From Patiria miniata (lineage: Eukaryota > Echinodermata > Asteroidea > Valvatida > Asterinidae), in assembly GCF_015706575.1 (NCBI RefSeq), contig NW_024037073.1, positions 25,898,622 to 25,962,621 of the forward strand: a DNA stretch of 64,000 nt. The letters are read 5' to 3'. Positions 22,190-33,788 of the stretch are shown here, one piece after another. Both the position numbers and the translations under genes were made by a program. The notes under the pieces are model-generated. The model saw only the letters and a program-made list of their open reading frames with translations. It searched no databases and was not told the DNA's origin. Numbering within the stretch: position 1 is the first letter of the stretch; every line of letters starts with the position of its first letter.

Positions 22190-22979
22190 AGAAAAAAGGG
22201 CACTTTGCAAAAAAGGACACTCTTTACAACAAAATGAGGAAGGGGGTAAGCACTGGTGAAAAAGCGTTTGAATGGAAAAGGGCAGTCTTGACACAAATAT
22301 TGGGGGTAAAATACCTCCCCCCCCCCCTTGCTACGCTGATGGACACTACATGTATATATTATGCTTGTTAGTTTGTACCCACATTGGGGAGTTGTACGTT
22401 CTTAATAAGCCGAGTGTGCAATTTGTTTGCACTGTTGGGAATGAGTCCCACAGAGTTGGTAGGCTGCGGGCGTCCTCGTCTCCTCGTCACCGTCAATAAA
22501 ACACAGACCAGGTTATTTGCCATAACCTGTAAGTACTATTATTGCTTTGCAGATTCCAAATTAACATTTCAAAGTGCAAATTGATATTGGTATAAATGTT
22601 GTAAAACATTGTAAATGTGCCTTGGCAATAACTAGTTGTTTGGGTTTTTGTGTATAAAACGTACCTTGCATTTTATGGTATGTTAAATGATATTGAGCTG
22701 CTATGGACGATGCATGTAATAATCTTGTGTAGGAGATGCATTACTGGTGACAATTTGTACTTAATTTTAAACCAGGGTTTTTGGGTGTAACGTCTGGTGT
22801 GACAAACTCCGCAGTGAGACAGACATCCTCGGCCGACCGAAGTTAAGTCCACCATTGACCAGTCGGATTGCCAGTCGGATTGTCACGCATGCTATTCATT
22901 GTGTAGAATAGTCACTTCAGGTTCTGGCACTCACGCCGTATATCCAACCCTTATTCGTCTTCCATTGCTTACGGTATTT

Positions 22980-23500
22980 ACTTATATAGTTTGGCTTAGT
23001 TTGCATAATGTCGACAGAGGCAGACCACTCCACGAATCCTGATCCGTCGGCGTTTATGTTCGACAAATGTAAAGATTACTTTGACAAGAAGTTTAACGCT
23101 ATCTCTGCACCGAAAGAGGACTCCACCTCCATTCGGGAACTCAAGAATAAACTGGACTCCAAAGAGTTAACAAAACCAGGCAACTTGGCCCGATTTGAGT
23201 TTTGTGGGAAACTTCAAATTGCCCTTGGCGACATCAAGACGGCAATTATCGTTAAAGGCGATACAGACCAAGCCAGCTGCTGGCAGAACACAGATTAAGA
23301 TCGCCAACTCGAGCAAGGCAGGGTGGATGACCGTCTCGTATATGGACAAACAAAAAGGAACAGGCAACTTGTCTCCAGATCAACAGAAAATCATATAACA
23401 GCGGAGAAAGACGTTTTTAAGGACACTGAAGCCCGAAAAAGAAGAAAGCGAGACTACCAGCATGGCCCAGTCGGTTAAGATGCTGCTGATCGTCGCCTTT
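22980..23500 (+). mobile_element. DIRS-like retroelement fossil (ORF1/gag-like region), copy A
   Basis: The frame starting MSTEADHSTNPDPSAFMF has the layout of ORF1 in DIRS-type tyrosine-recombinase retroelements: an acidic start, a helical KNKLDSKEL stretch, a block beginning ARFEFCGK, then KAGWMTVSY and a basic tail. Only this 5' part is recognised. Reverse transcriptase, RNase H and recombinase were not found nearby. It is a broken fossil. It is present at the same place in copy B, so it is older than the split between the two copies. Confidence 0.45.
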
Positions 23501-23737
23501 TTTGAGGTACATGTATTGACCCTATTATCTCTCCCCCTTGCATACTTTGTTATTTCAGCCTGCATGCCTGTGTGCAGGCCAGCACCCATCATGTATAATA
23601 ATAAAATTCTGAATATGAACAAATTGTGTCCTCCTTTACCTTTATAACGTTCTGTAAAACCTAACTGTTTTTCATGCGTATGAGCGAAGCGAAGTAGCAT
23701 GAAAATGTGTTCGTATGTTACTTACAAGCTTGATGCT

Positions 23738-24414
23738 TGAGTGATCATGATAAAGAATAGGTTAAATTTGAATAGAATGTCATTGAGGACGTAATTGAGT
23801 AAATTAAAGGGAAAATACAACATTTGCAAACATCGAACAACAAAACTACCAAGTTTTTACGAAATACACAACAGGATGTTGGTAAATGACAGTCTAAAGC
23901 ATCCTGTAAAATTATGGCACCTGGTGTGAAGTCACTTTCAAGAAAATGGTAATTTTGTATACATTTCCAACGGTGGTCGGCTGACTACCATTGGAAAAAC
24001 CTAACTGTTTTTCAACTACTGCTCCAAATGTACAATTTTTTTTTCAGTCCAAATTTTGTTTGCTATTGGTTGCATGTTCTGAATAGGTGCAGGCCAGCTA
24101 GACTGGTTCCCTAATCGTACAATTTTCCGGCATCTATAAATTAATCCATTTAATCTTCAGTGGAGTCAGGGAACCAGAATACTCAAACATTTTTGTTTTT
24201 CTTAGTTTTTCCAGCAATTTCCAACACAAAACTTCAGACATGTCAGTGTAACAATAATTTGATATAGTATATATTATACTAACACCTCAAGTAGTTCATT
24301 TCTGAAAATTAATGCAAATGCCAATGATGTACATGTACATTCCCTTGAGTGATCATGATAAAGAATAGGTTAAATTTGAATAGAATGTCATTGAGGACGT
24401 AATCGAGTAAATTA
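23738..24414. repeat. ~65-bp direct repeat bracketing ~540 bp
   Basis: TTGAGTGATCATGATAAAGA followed by ~45 more near-identical bases occurs at 23738-23803 and again at 24343-24414. This is either a partial tandem duplication of ~605 bp that has decayed in the middle or an insertion flanked by long direct repeats. The same pair exists in copy B (about 48549-48605 and 49140-49208). Confidence 0.6.
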
Positions 24415-25092
24415 AGGGCGTGTGTGGCTGTAGTATGGCCATTCTAGCCTGTGTTCACCACGTCGCTAGGTCAGTAATTTTCATAATGACCACAATACAT
24501 CGTATATTTTAATTTAAAAGAAGAGGAGAAACTCGGAGTTTGTAAGTATTAAAGTTAATGTATAAGTGATCGGCCACAAGGTTTTCCAGAGTTTTTACCT
24601 CATAGAGTTTTACCTCTGGTGTTTCACTCTGGGCACTTGACAAGTAATAGAATGAAATCATAGATCTATACAAATTCAGTATTAATTAAATTTTAATTTA
24701 CAGCAAACATAAATGAAAGCAGTGGCGGTTCTACCGTGGGGGGGGGGGGGGGCAACAATTTGGCAAGCCCCCCCCCAAAAAAAATTCCATACAAAAAAAA
24801 AAGCACTAGCAAAGTGTAAGAATTTGATGTACAGGGGAACGGTCTCCCCCTAAATGAGAAGGGTGCATTTGTACACTTTTAGTTAATAGGCCTACAACAT
24901 GTATAGTGTGCCTGATTGTAGGATTTTATCAGCGCTCCCCATAGAAAATATGGCACGAGCCCCCCCCCCCCCCCCCCCATCTTCGAGACAATTATTTCTT
25001 CTTTCTTAATTATGAAAACATAATTCCTAGTTTCAGGGGCAAACATAAGTAACTCTACTGCCATGATTCTCCAACTTATGAAGTATGCAGAC

Positions 25093-25371
25093 TAATTAAA
25101 CGCCGGGAGATGATGACTTGCCCAAAGAATTCTACGTTCAATTTTGGGATCTTTTATGCTCAGACTAGATCTTCTGAAAGTGTATCATAGATCTTTTGAC
25201 GATAACATCTCGCCAACTTTCAAACACAGAAGTATGATAACTTTGCTTGAAAAAGCTGGAGATCAGCTGAATCCTCAGAAAAAAAGACTAATTTGGTTAC
25301 TCAACGTAGATTACAAGATTGTCTCTAAAGCTATTTACCTTCGTCTGGGCAAAGTTATCCCTTTTGTTTAA
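25093..25371 (+). mobile_element. LINE reverse transcriptase fragment (L1/Tx1-like), copy A
   Basis: The translation gives TPGDDDLPKEFYVQFWDLL, the start of the reverse-transcriptase domain of L1-type LINEs. After a one-base frame change it gives VYHRSFDDNISPTFKHRSMI, TLLEKAGD and WLLNVDYKIVSKAIYLRLGK, matching the conserved ITLLxKxGD ... LLNVDYKIxSK block. The catalytic FADD motif and everything downstream are absent. Short dead fragment. Confidence 0.75.
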
Positions 25372-27900
25372 TATTAATCCTTTCCAGACCTGCAGGATCA
25401 AAAGGCAGAAGTATTCACAGACTTCTGAGAGATTTGGTTGACTATATGAGCTCCATGCGCTACCAAAAGAGGGCGCCCTTTTACTTAGCAACGACGTCCC
25501 ATGGGCGGTACATTTGGCTGGTTGACGCGCACCGTTCCTTGTCAGTGTGACACGCATACACCAGGGGATTTGTTCCATGTACACGCAGTGGCCGCGCACC
25601 CCCAACTGTACTTCCTTTGCCGGTGAGGGGGTACTTGTGAACAGAGCGGATAAGTTCAAAGGGTATTAATTCCTTGGTCATTTCATATCAATTTGTTAGC
25701 GCTCCTTTTCAAGCGCCCACACAGTCCCTGATTTTCCGCTATGGGAGTTGCCATCAAAAACTGTGCCTCGATGTCTCTTTTTGTACACCATTGAAAAACG
25801 GAACAATGCTTTCACTTCTTAAAAGAATACAAGACAGACAATAATATCCTACATGTACATCATACTGATAAGAAATATTGAATTTATATTAACAGGAAAG
25901 CCTGTACTTTTCAGGATTTATATTGTTGTTTTAGCAGAATTTAACACGATTATGTGTAAATCATAGTTTTCAGTAAAACCTGCACCATTTCAACTCGCCG
26001 TAAATACAAACAGTGCCACCGTATGGCCTTCTTAAAAAAAGCATTGTTAGGGAAGGTTCTGGTCTAACTAACTATGTATTCTGATTAGACCTTGTTAAGA
26101 CCTGTACTTTTAGGATTGAAGAAGATGATCGCCAATCATAACCCCGCTCACATAAGCCATGGGCATTGCATTTTGTGTGTGCGTGCGTGCTATTCGATAA
26201 TCAGGTCCAAAGATATAGCGCACAAAGTACATTCACTTCCACACACATGCGTGCGCGCATTTGTCTTACATTTTGTTAAAATTGAGCAATGCGCAAAATC
26301 GAGTTGAATCAAATAAGATAAATAGGAGTGCGGTTTCGGCCATAAACAAATTGATATGCCTTATCAATAAAAAACTTTTGAAGAGTTGATTAGAATTTTC
26401 ATTTTAAAGCTTTGGAACCTGTTTCGGCCCTGTTTTTATTCATTATATTAAGGGTTTTAATTAATGGTTTTATGTCCGACCCCTTTCAATTTTCAAAGGT
26501 GCTAAGCAGGGGTGTACATTATCCCCACTTTTGTTGAGAATTGAGATTTGAAGTTGTTGCTGATATTTTTAAACTGATAGTTACAGTAATGTCTTTTTAT
26601 ACTAGTGGGAAAAGCAAATGAAAAGTACCAAGCCTATTGCGTTCTACTTTAAGTTGCGCATAATCAGAAACTAAAACCAGTGATTTATTTCATTTCACAA
26701 TTCTTCTTTTTGAATTGTTGAATTAAGAGTTCATAACTTAGAAATATACCGCGTTTATTTTGCGATATACCTTTATTGTTTTCCACCTTCCTAGTGATTC
26801 GGGCACTGCATAAGTTGACGTACATATGTATAAAGTTTGACAACAGATCTTTTTATGACTTAATAATAATTGTAAATACTGCAAGTGGAAGAATTTGACT
26901 TGCAAATTATATTGCACATAATAACGTGTACATAGAACTGAACTTGTCCAATATTTGGTTTTTGTATTCTGATCGTCTTGATCTTTTCAAGCTCCACTGA
27001 TGTGCTACTCTCTGGCATTCATGCAGAGTCAAAACAGATCAACCTAAAATCATCATATCATGCCTAGCTGTATCGACAGGCAATTATTAGAAGCTCACTA
27101 CACCCCATCTGCAAGTTATCCAGTTATTCAGGGTATCTACGTGACATGGTATCATCACCCTGTTCCTCATTGGTGTTTGTCAGCAAAATACATTGTAAAC
27201 TTCACCAAGACCTCATGGGCTGCAACTACAATATAGTGTCCCTGCTTAAGAGGGCTACACACGTAGTTCTCATGTTAGGCCTACATTTTCAGGTTCTGCA
27301 AAAAAAAATACTGGCAGTGCAGAGCAAAAATAAGCATTCAGCACACAATACAAAATTGGTGAAAATTTATCAAAATAACACAGCATTGTTGGCATAATGA
27401 TGCAGCGTCCCCTTTTGTTTCCTGTGGGGATACATGTGTTGGCCCTGTCACGATTAATTCCAGAATAAGAATTATCTTTGCCTGCGTTACAGTTGTATAG
27501 CAGGCAAATGTGTCTAATCGGTTGAGGAATGAATTCTGGGAGGCGGAGTTACATAAGGGTAGAAAGGGTGTGTCAAATTTGCATAGGAAAGAACGTGCGT
27601 TTAACATAGAACGTACGTAGAACGTACGAGGCGAAGGTGTGGTGGGATCATTCTAGCTTGCGACTTCAGTTCAGTTAAGGACAAACTGAGAATGGATCAG
27701 CTTTAAAAATAGCTTTGTGTAAACGTGCGAAATGTTTTGTTTTGCTGGCAACCACAAGGTTTTCCAGAGTTTTTGCTCATCGAGTTTTATCTCTGGTTTT
27801 TAATCCAGTGGGTTTCTTCGGGAGTTTGTAACAGTGTTTAAAAAATTCAATTACATGGAATTTGTATAATTAGTCCTATTGTTTCTAAAAAATCCAGCAC
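25372..27900. other. Stretch without recognised genes (copy A)
   Basis: AT-rich non-coding DNA. The phrase CCACAAGGTTTTCCAGAGTT occurs near 24585 and again near 27757, so a short dispersed repeat is present. Several short open frames exist, but none has domains or codon patterns I can defend. Confidence 0.4.
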
Positions 27901-27957
27901 CAACTGGTTGACTGCCCCTTGGCAAGCCGTACCCTATATGGTGATATATGTCGTATA

Positions 27958-28263
27958 TTAATTTGGTGTTGTGTTCATAGGAAAGGATGTATCATTAGAA
28001 TAGACTGGCAAGAGCAGTCTTGTCTGCTCAAAGAACAAGAGATATATGATTGTAGACATCATCAAAGCAAGTCTTACCCTGTCCAGATTTTGTATCAGAG
28101 GCTTTGTTGAAGTTAAGGAGAGCAAAGAAAATGCAAGAGGCAACGTGAAAGATATCATAAAGGGTTCAACTGCACTTCCTCGGAATCTGAACATGAACCA
28201 GCCAAGAATATCTTGAAGGGTATCTGCTAATAGCTCAATGTAATTAGCTTTCATAATGGTCAA
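27958..28263. other. Unrecognised open frame kept in both copies
   Basis: The minus strand is open for 101 codons, with hydrophobic stretches (MISFTLPLAFSLLSL, LALMMSTIIYLLFF), and the same frame is open in copy B (52789-53094) with a single residue change. The plus strand reads VDIIKASLTLSRFCIRGFVE and VKESKENARGNVKDII, which looks at least as protein-like. That frame is 81 codons in copy B but shorter in copy A because of a TAG. Strand and coding status are undecided, and I recognise no family. Confidence 0.25.
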
Positions 28264-28854
28264 GTGGACAAGATTTCTTTGGCCAAGAGTTTGCCATGGA
28301 ATCGTTCATTATGAACAACAGAATATTAAATATATTTAAGACTATTTCAGTACCTGTTAGTACCTATTACGCGAACGACCTTAAATATTGCAAGGGACAA
28401 TATTCAACGGATGCGAAAGGTGATTCAAAGGATTGAATGATGAAGACCTGATTTATGATTGGATAGTTTGTCATTGTGGGTATATGTACATGTACAGGTA
28501 CACCAGTGCTTTCTAAGAGCTTGGTAGGAAAAAAATCACAAGCTTAGTCAGCTTTTAGTGAACAAATGAACTCCTGTTTATATTCAAATATATTTAGCTC
28601 AAATATTTAGGAAATTTGGATTGCCCAAAAGACAAAATTGCAAATACCTAATGTTAATATTTACAGTGACTTGACACAAAAGTTCATCTAGGAAAACAGC
28701 ATCAGCTGACTAACTTTGTATCAAAGAAAATGACAGTATTTTATGCATTCCTTCCTGGTCATATTTTAAATAAATGTTAATTCCATCAGCACTTGTACTG
28801 CATTGTGTAGTTTGTAATCAATAAACAATTAATCAATAAAACCATGGAGTGCAC

Positions 28855-29095
28855 AGGCTGTTTCAGGCGCTACAGTGATTAGGCATTGCAGTTTTGGACA
28901 CTACAGTGATTATATAGTGTCCAAAACTGCCATGCCTAATCACTATAGTGTCCAAAACTGCCATGCCTAATATTAGGCATGGCAGTTTTGGACACTACAG
29001 TGAATAGGCATGGCAGTTTTGGACACTACAGTTAGGCATGGCAGTTTTGGACACTACAGTGATTAGGCATGGCAGTTTCGGACACTTCAGTGCCT
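28855..29095. repeat. Seven ~31-bp units in alternating orientation (copy A)
   Basis: The unit contains TTAGGCATGGCAGTTTTGGA followed by CACTACAGTGA. Orientations run + - - + + + +, so neighbouring units can pair into hairpins. Copy B has seven units at 53695-53930, but in the order + - - - + + +. Single related units lie near 34187-34245 and 59025-59085 (CCAAAACTGCC core). Confidence 0.85.
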
Positions 29096-29113
29096 ATGAA
29101 AGGGTTGGGTAAT

Positions 29114-29214
29114 TAATTCTTTAAGTAATGAAGGCTAATCCTTCTTATGGATGTACATGTAAAGTTTACATGTACATCCATAAGAAGGATTAGCCTTCAT
29201 TACTTAAAGAATTA
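29114..29214. repeat. Perfect palindrome, 50-bp arms, 1-base centre (copy A)
   Basis: The bases at 29114-29163 are the exact inverted complement of 29165-29214, with G at 29164 as the centre (ACATGTAAA G TTTACATGT). I checked the arms base by base. In copy B (53948-54046) the arms are 49 bp and also perfect. With so small a loop this does not look like a standard microRNA precursor. It may be a tiny foldback element or a cruciform-prone site. Confidence 0.9.
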
Positions 29215-29428
29215 TTATTGAAATGCTAGACTATGGAAAACTAACATTAACTTTAAAAGCCATTGAACTCATTACTGTAATGAGTGAGGTACACGGTCAG
29301 AAAAAAATATGGCTTTACTTTGCCTTCAAATAAGGTACCGGTACATGTATAGCTTTAATAAGCAACAGATGAAAAGCATGAGTTTAATGAAGAGTAAAAA
29401 CAGTCAACAAGAGGCTCCTAAACCGAAG

Positions 29429-29620
29429 TGTAGGGTCATCGACGCCTTCACCGACAGCTGGAGATACCCCCAGTGTCACCCTGATGTTGGGTTATTCCGA
29501 GGATTGGGCGCCTATTCCTTATTTCCACATACCACCCAAAAATGTTGTAGAAAATGGCATCATATTCATGGAAAGCACATTCACAGGCAACACAAACCAC
29601 ATTGGCATGATGAATTCATC
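29429..29620 (+). other. Exon-like stretch of unknown family
   Basis: One frame reads VIDAFTDSWRYPQCHPDVG at the left and another reads YSEDWAPIPYFHIP, KNVVENGIIFMESTFTG, NTNHIGMMN to the right. The second reading is kept in copy B (54343 onward) with one substitution. The left motif (FTDS ... P.CHPDVG) returns in the tandem 367-bp units at 30.9 and 31.3 kb. No known domain. It may be an old exon or an unclassified repeat. Confidence 0.25.
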
Positions 29621-29901
29621 TTCAATTTTATGAGCCAACAAAAGTGTTTGCAGTTTAAATACAAAAAAAATTACAATGACTTAATGTCTTTCTGTGTGCT
29701 TCCTAGATGGTTTGTAGCCCACACATTTTAGTGGCCTTGGCTTTATGGCTGGGCTATACGACAAACCAGCACCTCTGCTTGCGTTTGCCACTAAAACTGA
29801 AAGGAATATTTAGCCCAAAATATTTTGGGAAAAAAAAAGGGAGATCGGTTGTTAAACATGAATCTCAGGTACATGTAAGTTGGAAGGCACAAGTGAATTA
29901 A

Positions 29902-30900
29902 ACTAATGAATTAATTAGCAAACACAAATCAGTGTACAATGTACATGTATGAATGCAATCAGTAGCATAGCTTTTTGTGGCGGGGGGGGGGGGTGTCTGA
30001 ACCATCTTAAAAGCCCTTAAAAAGACTGTTGTTTTATGTCACCATCAAATACTGCCAGGGGCCTTCCCTCCCCCCCCCCCCCCACCACCATCCAGCTAAC
30101 TATACGCCACTGTACTTTTCATGCATCAAACTAGTTTTACCAAGGCATTTGGTTTGAACGCCTTCATATAATATATTTCACTGGATTTTGCCCTCCACTG
30201 CCGTAATCAGTGAAGGGCAAACTCTGGTAAAACCCAACATTTAACCCTCCTATGCAAACATACATTCTGTTTAAAAGTTGTCCTTTCAGTCTAATTCTCA
30301 CAAGTGACTGTTTTCAACAGTTTAGAGCTCCCAGCACACATAAAGCAGGATTGACTGGCTGTGACTGTTTATGTAACTTGATACAGCTATGCTTTGACTG
30401 TACATGTAGATAATTGATAAGACAGCTTTGCCTACTTCCTGCCTGCTGTTGCCTGATGACTGAATTTGACTAGTCACATGCTAGCTTGCTTGAAATATAA
30501 TCTGACTGTTGGTGACTAGCTTAGGTAAAAAGCATGGCAGAGGAAGAGGATTATTTTTTTACTGTCTGTGACTGTTGAAACAGCAGGAGGGTTAAAATTG
30601 AGAAATCATGTCATTGTGAAAACCTTACATTAAAATTACACCAACCTGACGCAATTTCCATCAAAAGTCTGTACTGCGTAATAAAGTATTAATTACAAAG
30701 AATTCCTCACAATGAAAAGTGAACACAAAAATATACAATCAGTAAAATTATAACAGCTTTTAAATGCTTTGTTTCATAAAATATAAACAGCAATACATTT
30801 AAATGTTGCTGGATCAAATATTAAACTGTCACTTTCAAGAATCTAAATTTTTGTTTAATAAAACAACGGATGAATTATGCATATCATGTGATACTTCAGT
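29902..30900. other. Stretch without recognised genes (copy A)
   Basis: Non-coding, with poly-G (about 29982) and poly-C (about 30072) tracts either side of a ~90-bp spacer. The word TGACTGTT recurs several times at 30300-30570. Copy B matches but differs in tract lengths. Confidence 0.4.
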
Positions 30901-30922
30901 CTCAAACGACAGTATGGATTAC

Positions 30923-31615
30923 GCCTTCACCGACAGCCAGATACTGATACCCCACTGTCACCCTGATGTTGGGTTATTCCAAGGATCAGGCACCTCCTCT
31001 TTTTAACTCTACGCTGATTACAAGCATCTCGCTTTTATGCCAAGTGCCACTGCATTGTTTAAGGGTCTTGATCCAGCCGAGTCTCTGTACTGCTGAAGAG
31101 TTCATCAGAAAATATCATTATCAGAGCTGAATCCTTGATCATCTATGCCAAGTCCTGCTGCAAAGTTTCAGGTTCGGCGGATTTCTGCAGAGTGACCCAG
31201 ACCCACAGCTCAAATGAACCTAGGACATGCACAAAGCTGCTGTATCAGATGTCCCGCTGCAATACTTGAGGATAATGAGCCAAAACACTGCCTTCACCGA
31301 CAGCCAGATACTGATACCCCACTGTCACCCTGATGTTGGGTTATTCCAAGGATCAGGCACCTCCTCTTTTAAACTCTCTGCTAATTACAAGCATCTCGCC
31401 TTTATGCCAAGTGCCACTGCATTGCTTCAGGGTCTCGATCTAGCTGAGTCTCTGTAATGCTGAAGAGCTCATCAGAAAATATCACTATCACAGCTGCAAA
31501 GTTTCAGGTTCAGCGGATTTATGCAGGGTGACCCACAGCTCAAACTAACCCAGGACATACACAAAGCTGCTGTATCAGATATCCCGCTGCAATACTTGAG
31601 GATAATGAGACCAGT
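30923..31615. repeat. Tandem duplication of a ~367-bp unit (copy A)
   Basis: GCCTTCACCGACAGCCAGAT starts both units, at 30923 and 31290. They share TTATGCCAAGTGCCACTGC, GCTGCAAAGTTTCAGGTTC and CAATACTTGAGGATAATGAG in order. The second unit has lost an internal stretch. The second unit has an open frame (AFTDSQILIPHCHPDVGLFQ, GSGTSSFKLSANYKHLAFMP) that is also open in copy B (to 56227). No family is recognised. A further half-unit begins near 31600 and then diverges. Confidence 0.75.
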
Positions 31616-31769
31616 CACTGCCATGCAAACGAGCTCAGAAAACATTATCAGAACAAAATCATCGACATGCAGGTATTCCATGTTCTGCTGCAAAGTTTCC
31701 ATTTTTAAGCAGAGTCTCTGCAACATCTCTACAGCTCAAGAAAACATGTCCACGTACAGTTTTTATTGA

Positions 31770-33270
31770 GCTACTTCAATGGCAGAATCTCTGATGTACA
31801 TCATCTCTGGCTTTGAAGTACATGTATCCTAGGATACAGACATCTTTAAACGGCCAACTAGATGCTTATCTGTTACACCGTTAGTGGAGGTTAGGCAGGA
31901 TTACCGATGTGACAACTCGGGGAAAACAACCATCTCACTAGGCGTATGTACAGCAAGGGGCAGCTTGTACTACTTGCAATCACTTCAGGCCTAGTTGAGT
32001 CTGCAGGTGTTTATGCCAAGTTTCTTGCATATCATCCAGTAAGGCTTATCCTGGATTTCTAATACTGCAGGTGTTCTGCTGCATAATACGGGTAAAAGTC
32101 GACCAGGATCTGATGAGCTGTCACTGTCATTTCCCTGCTAACTTAAACTGTACGTGAACAGCTCTGCTGTGTTTCTTTAGAGACAAATATTCCACCGTGC
32201 ATCAATGCCTCGTGTTGATCAGGGATGGCGCAAAGTTCACCTATGATCGTTTCCACTGCACTGTAAACTTGTCACCCTGAGATCGAGACCCTTTTTATTA
32301 TCAGGTACTAGCGACTGAGTCAGTTGGACCTGGGGATCGGCACGGGAAGGGTCCAAACTCCCTGAAGAAGCAATTGCAATGACACAGCTGCATTCACTGC
32401 TTATTAAATTACTCTTTAGAATCCTTGCCGGATCATACATGTTCACATTTGCATTTATTTATAAATCTGATAAATTTGGCTTTAACCAAGGGTAAAGTTT
32501 TTACTTTACACCGAAATAAACGCACAGTTATATCATGTCTTGGCACCAAGATGCAGGAAGTAGTGGCTTACTTTTGGCACAAAAGCCATCTTGCCAACAA
32601 ATAAATAAATGTACGGCATTGCACATCAATAATGTGTAATAATTGTATCTTGCACACACCAAGGAGGTCATCCTCTTAAATATGACTTGGTGCCACTGCT
32701 ATCCCACTTTGATTTTCAATGTACCCTGCATTGACCACGGTATAACGTGTACAAGCAGTGAATGGGCAGATGGGCTCTGGTACAAAATTGGATCAATATT
32801 GTAAGACTCCTGTTGTGTGGGGCGTGGTGTTTTACCAAGACCAAGTGCTCCATGGTACCTTCAGCTTTGTGTTTGAGTGCCATGCATCTTGAGCAATAAA
32901 TGCCCTACATGAGTAAATACACAGTATTGCATTGACATGCTGAGCTATACTGGTCAACATACAGTTTAAACAATTTCCCTATTTTTAGACATATTTGTAA
33001 AAGCAGACTACTGTATGTTAGCATACTTTTCATTGAAGAGTTTTGTCATTACTTTTTGTCCTGTAAAACTGACACCAGGAATTCTGGTGCAATCCACTTA
33101 ACATTCTAACTGCAACATACCCAAGGGCTGTTACAATTACAACACCATACTCTTACACCAAGCCACTACAATTGCAAACATGTGGGCTCTCTTTCCATTC
33201 ATCATTAGAAAAATTACACTTTGTCAGTATTTGACTTTTGATGGAATTTGCATCAGGATAATTTATATTT
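31770..33270. other. Stretch without recognised genes (copy A)
   Basis: Nothing supportable is seen. A minus-strand frame of 69 codons (32237-32446) is identical in copy B (57054-57263), but the DNA around it is also nearly identical, so this is weak evidence for coding. Confidence 0.35.
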
Positions 33271-33273
33271 TAC

Positions 33274-33405
33274 AAATAATGAATGTTTCACGTTCGTGCA
33301 GTGGTAAGAATAATTCCATTCGGTGACAAATGAAAAGTTCCATTCCACTATTGAAATTATTCTCACCATTGCACTCACAAATATTCATTATTTGTATACT
33401 ATAAT
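33274..33405. repeat. Small foldback element (copy A)
   Basis: ACAAATAATGAATGTTTCAC and GTGCAGTGGTAAGAATAATT at the left recur inverted at the right (AATTATTCTCACCATTGCAC, ATTCATTATTTGTA). The total is about 130 bp. The same element stands at about 58089-58212 in copy B. Confidence 0.7.
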
Positions 33406-33788
33406 TACTGGCACTGTATAATCAGTGCTTTTCAACAGAAATTAAAACCAATAGCAAAAGCTATCTTGAAAGGCCAATAGCATCATTTGCAATAACAGAA
33501 ATGTAAATAAAATGGCTGACTTTTCAGCTCAAGTGTCATGTATCTTTTAAAGATCATGAATGTACACAATTTGTGCTTTTATTTAACAGGTTATTTCAAA
33601 AGGCAAATTTTTGAGTACTTGCAAATGATCCTGTCAAGCCATGTTACTTCCAACCTACATGTAGGCCAATGAGGCCTTTACTTTTAAAAGATATGCCAGG
33701 CCTGTACAGAGCATTTTCAAATGAGTGTCATGTACCGTTTCTATCAGAGAGTGTTCATATCAAGTAGCAAAGACTATTCATAAGATAG

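Noticed and set aside
22272-22584. Small frames repeated at 47083-47395
   Set aside because: Conserved only because the whole segment is duplicated; composition is non-coding and no start, domain or splice site supports them.
25681-27600. Possible genes in copy A between the LINE fragment and 27.6 kb
   Set aside because: Frames are short, lack domains, and several are not shared in length with copy B.
29114-29214. microRNA precursor
   Set aside because: Arms are perfectly paired for 50 bp with a one-base loop; microRNA precursors have mismatches and a larger loop.
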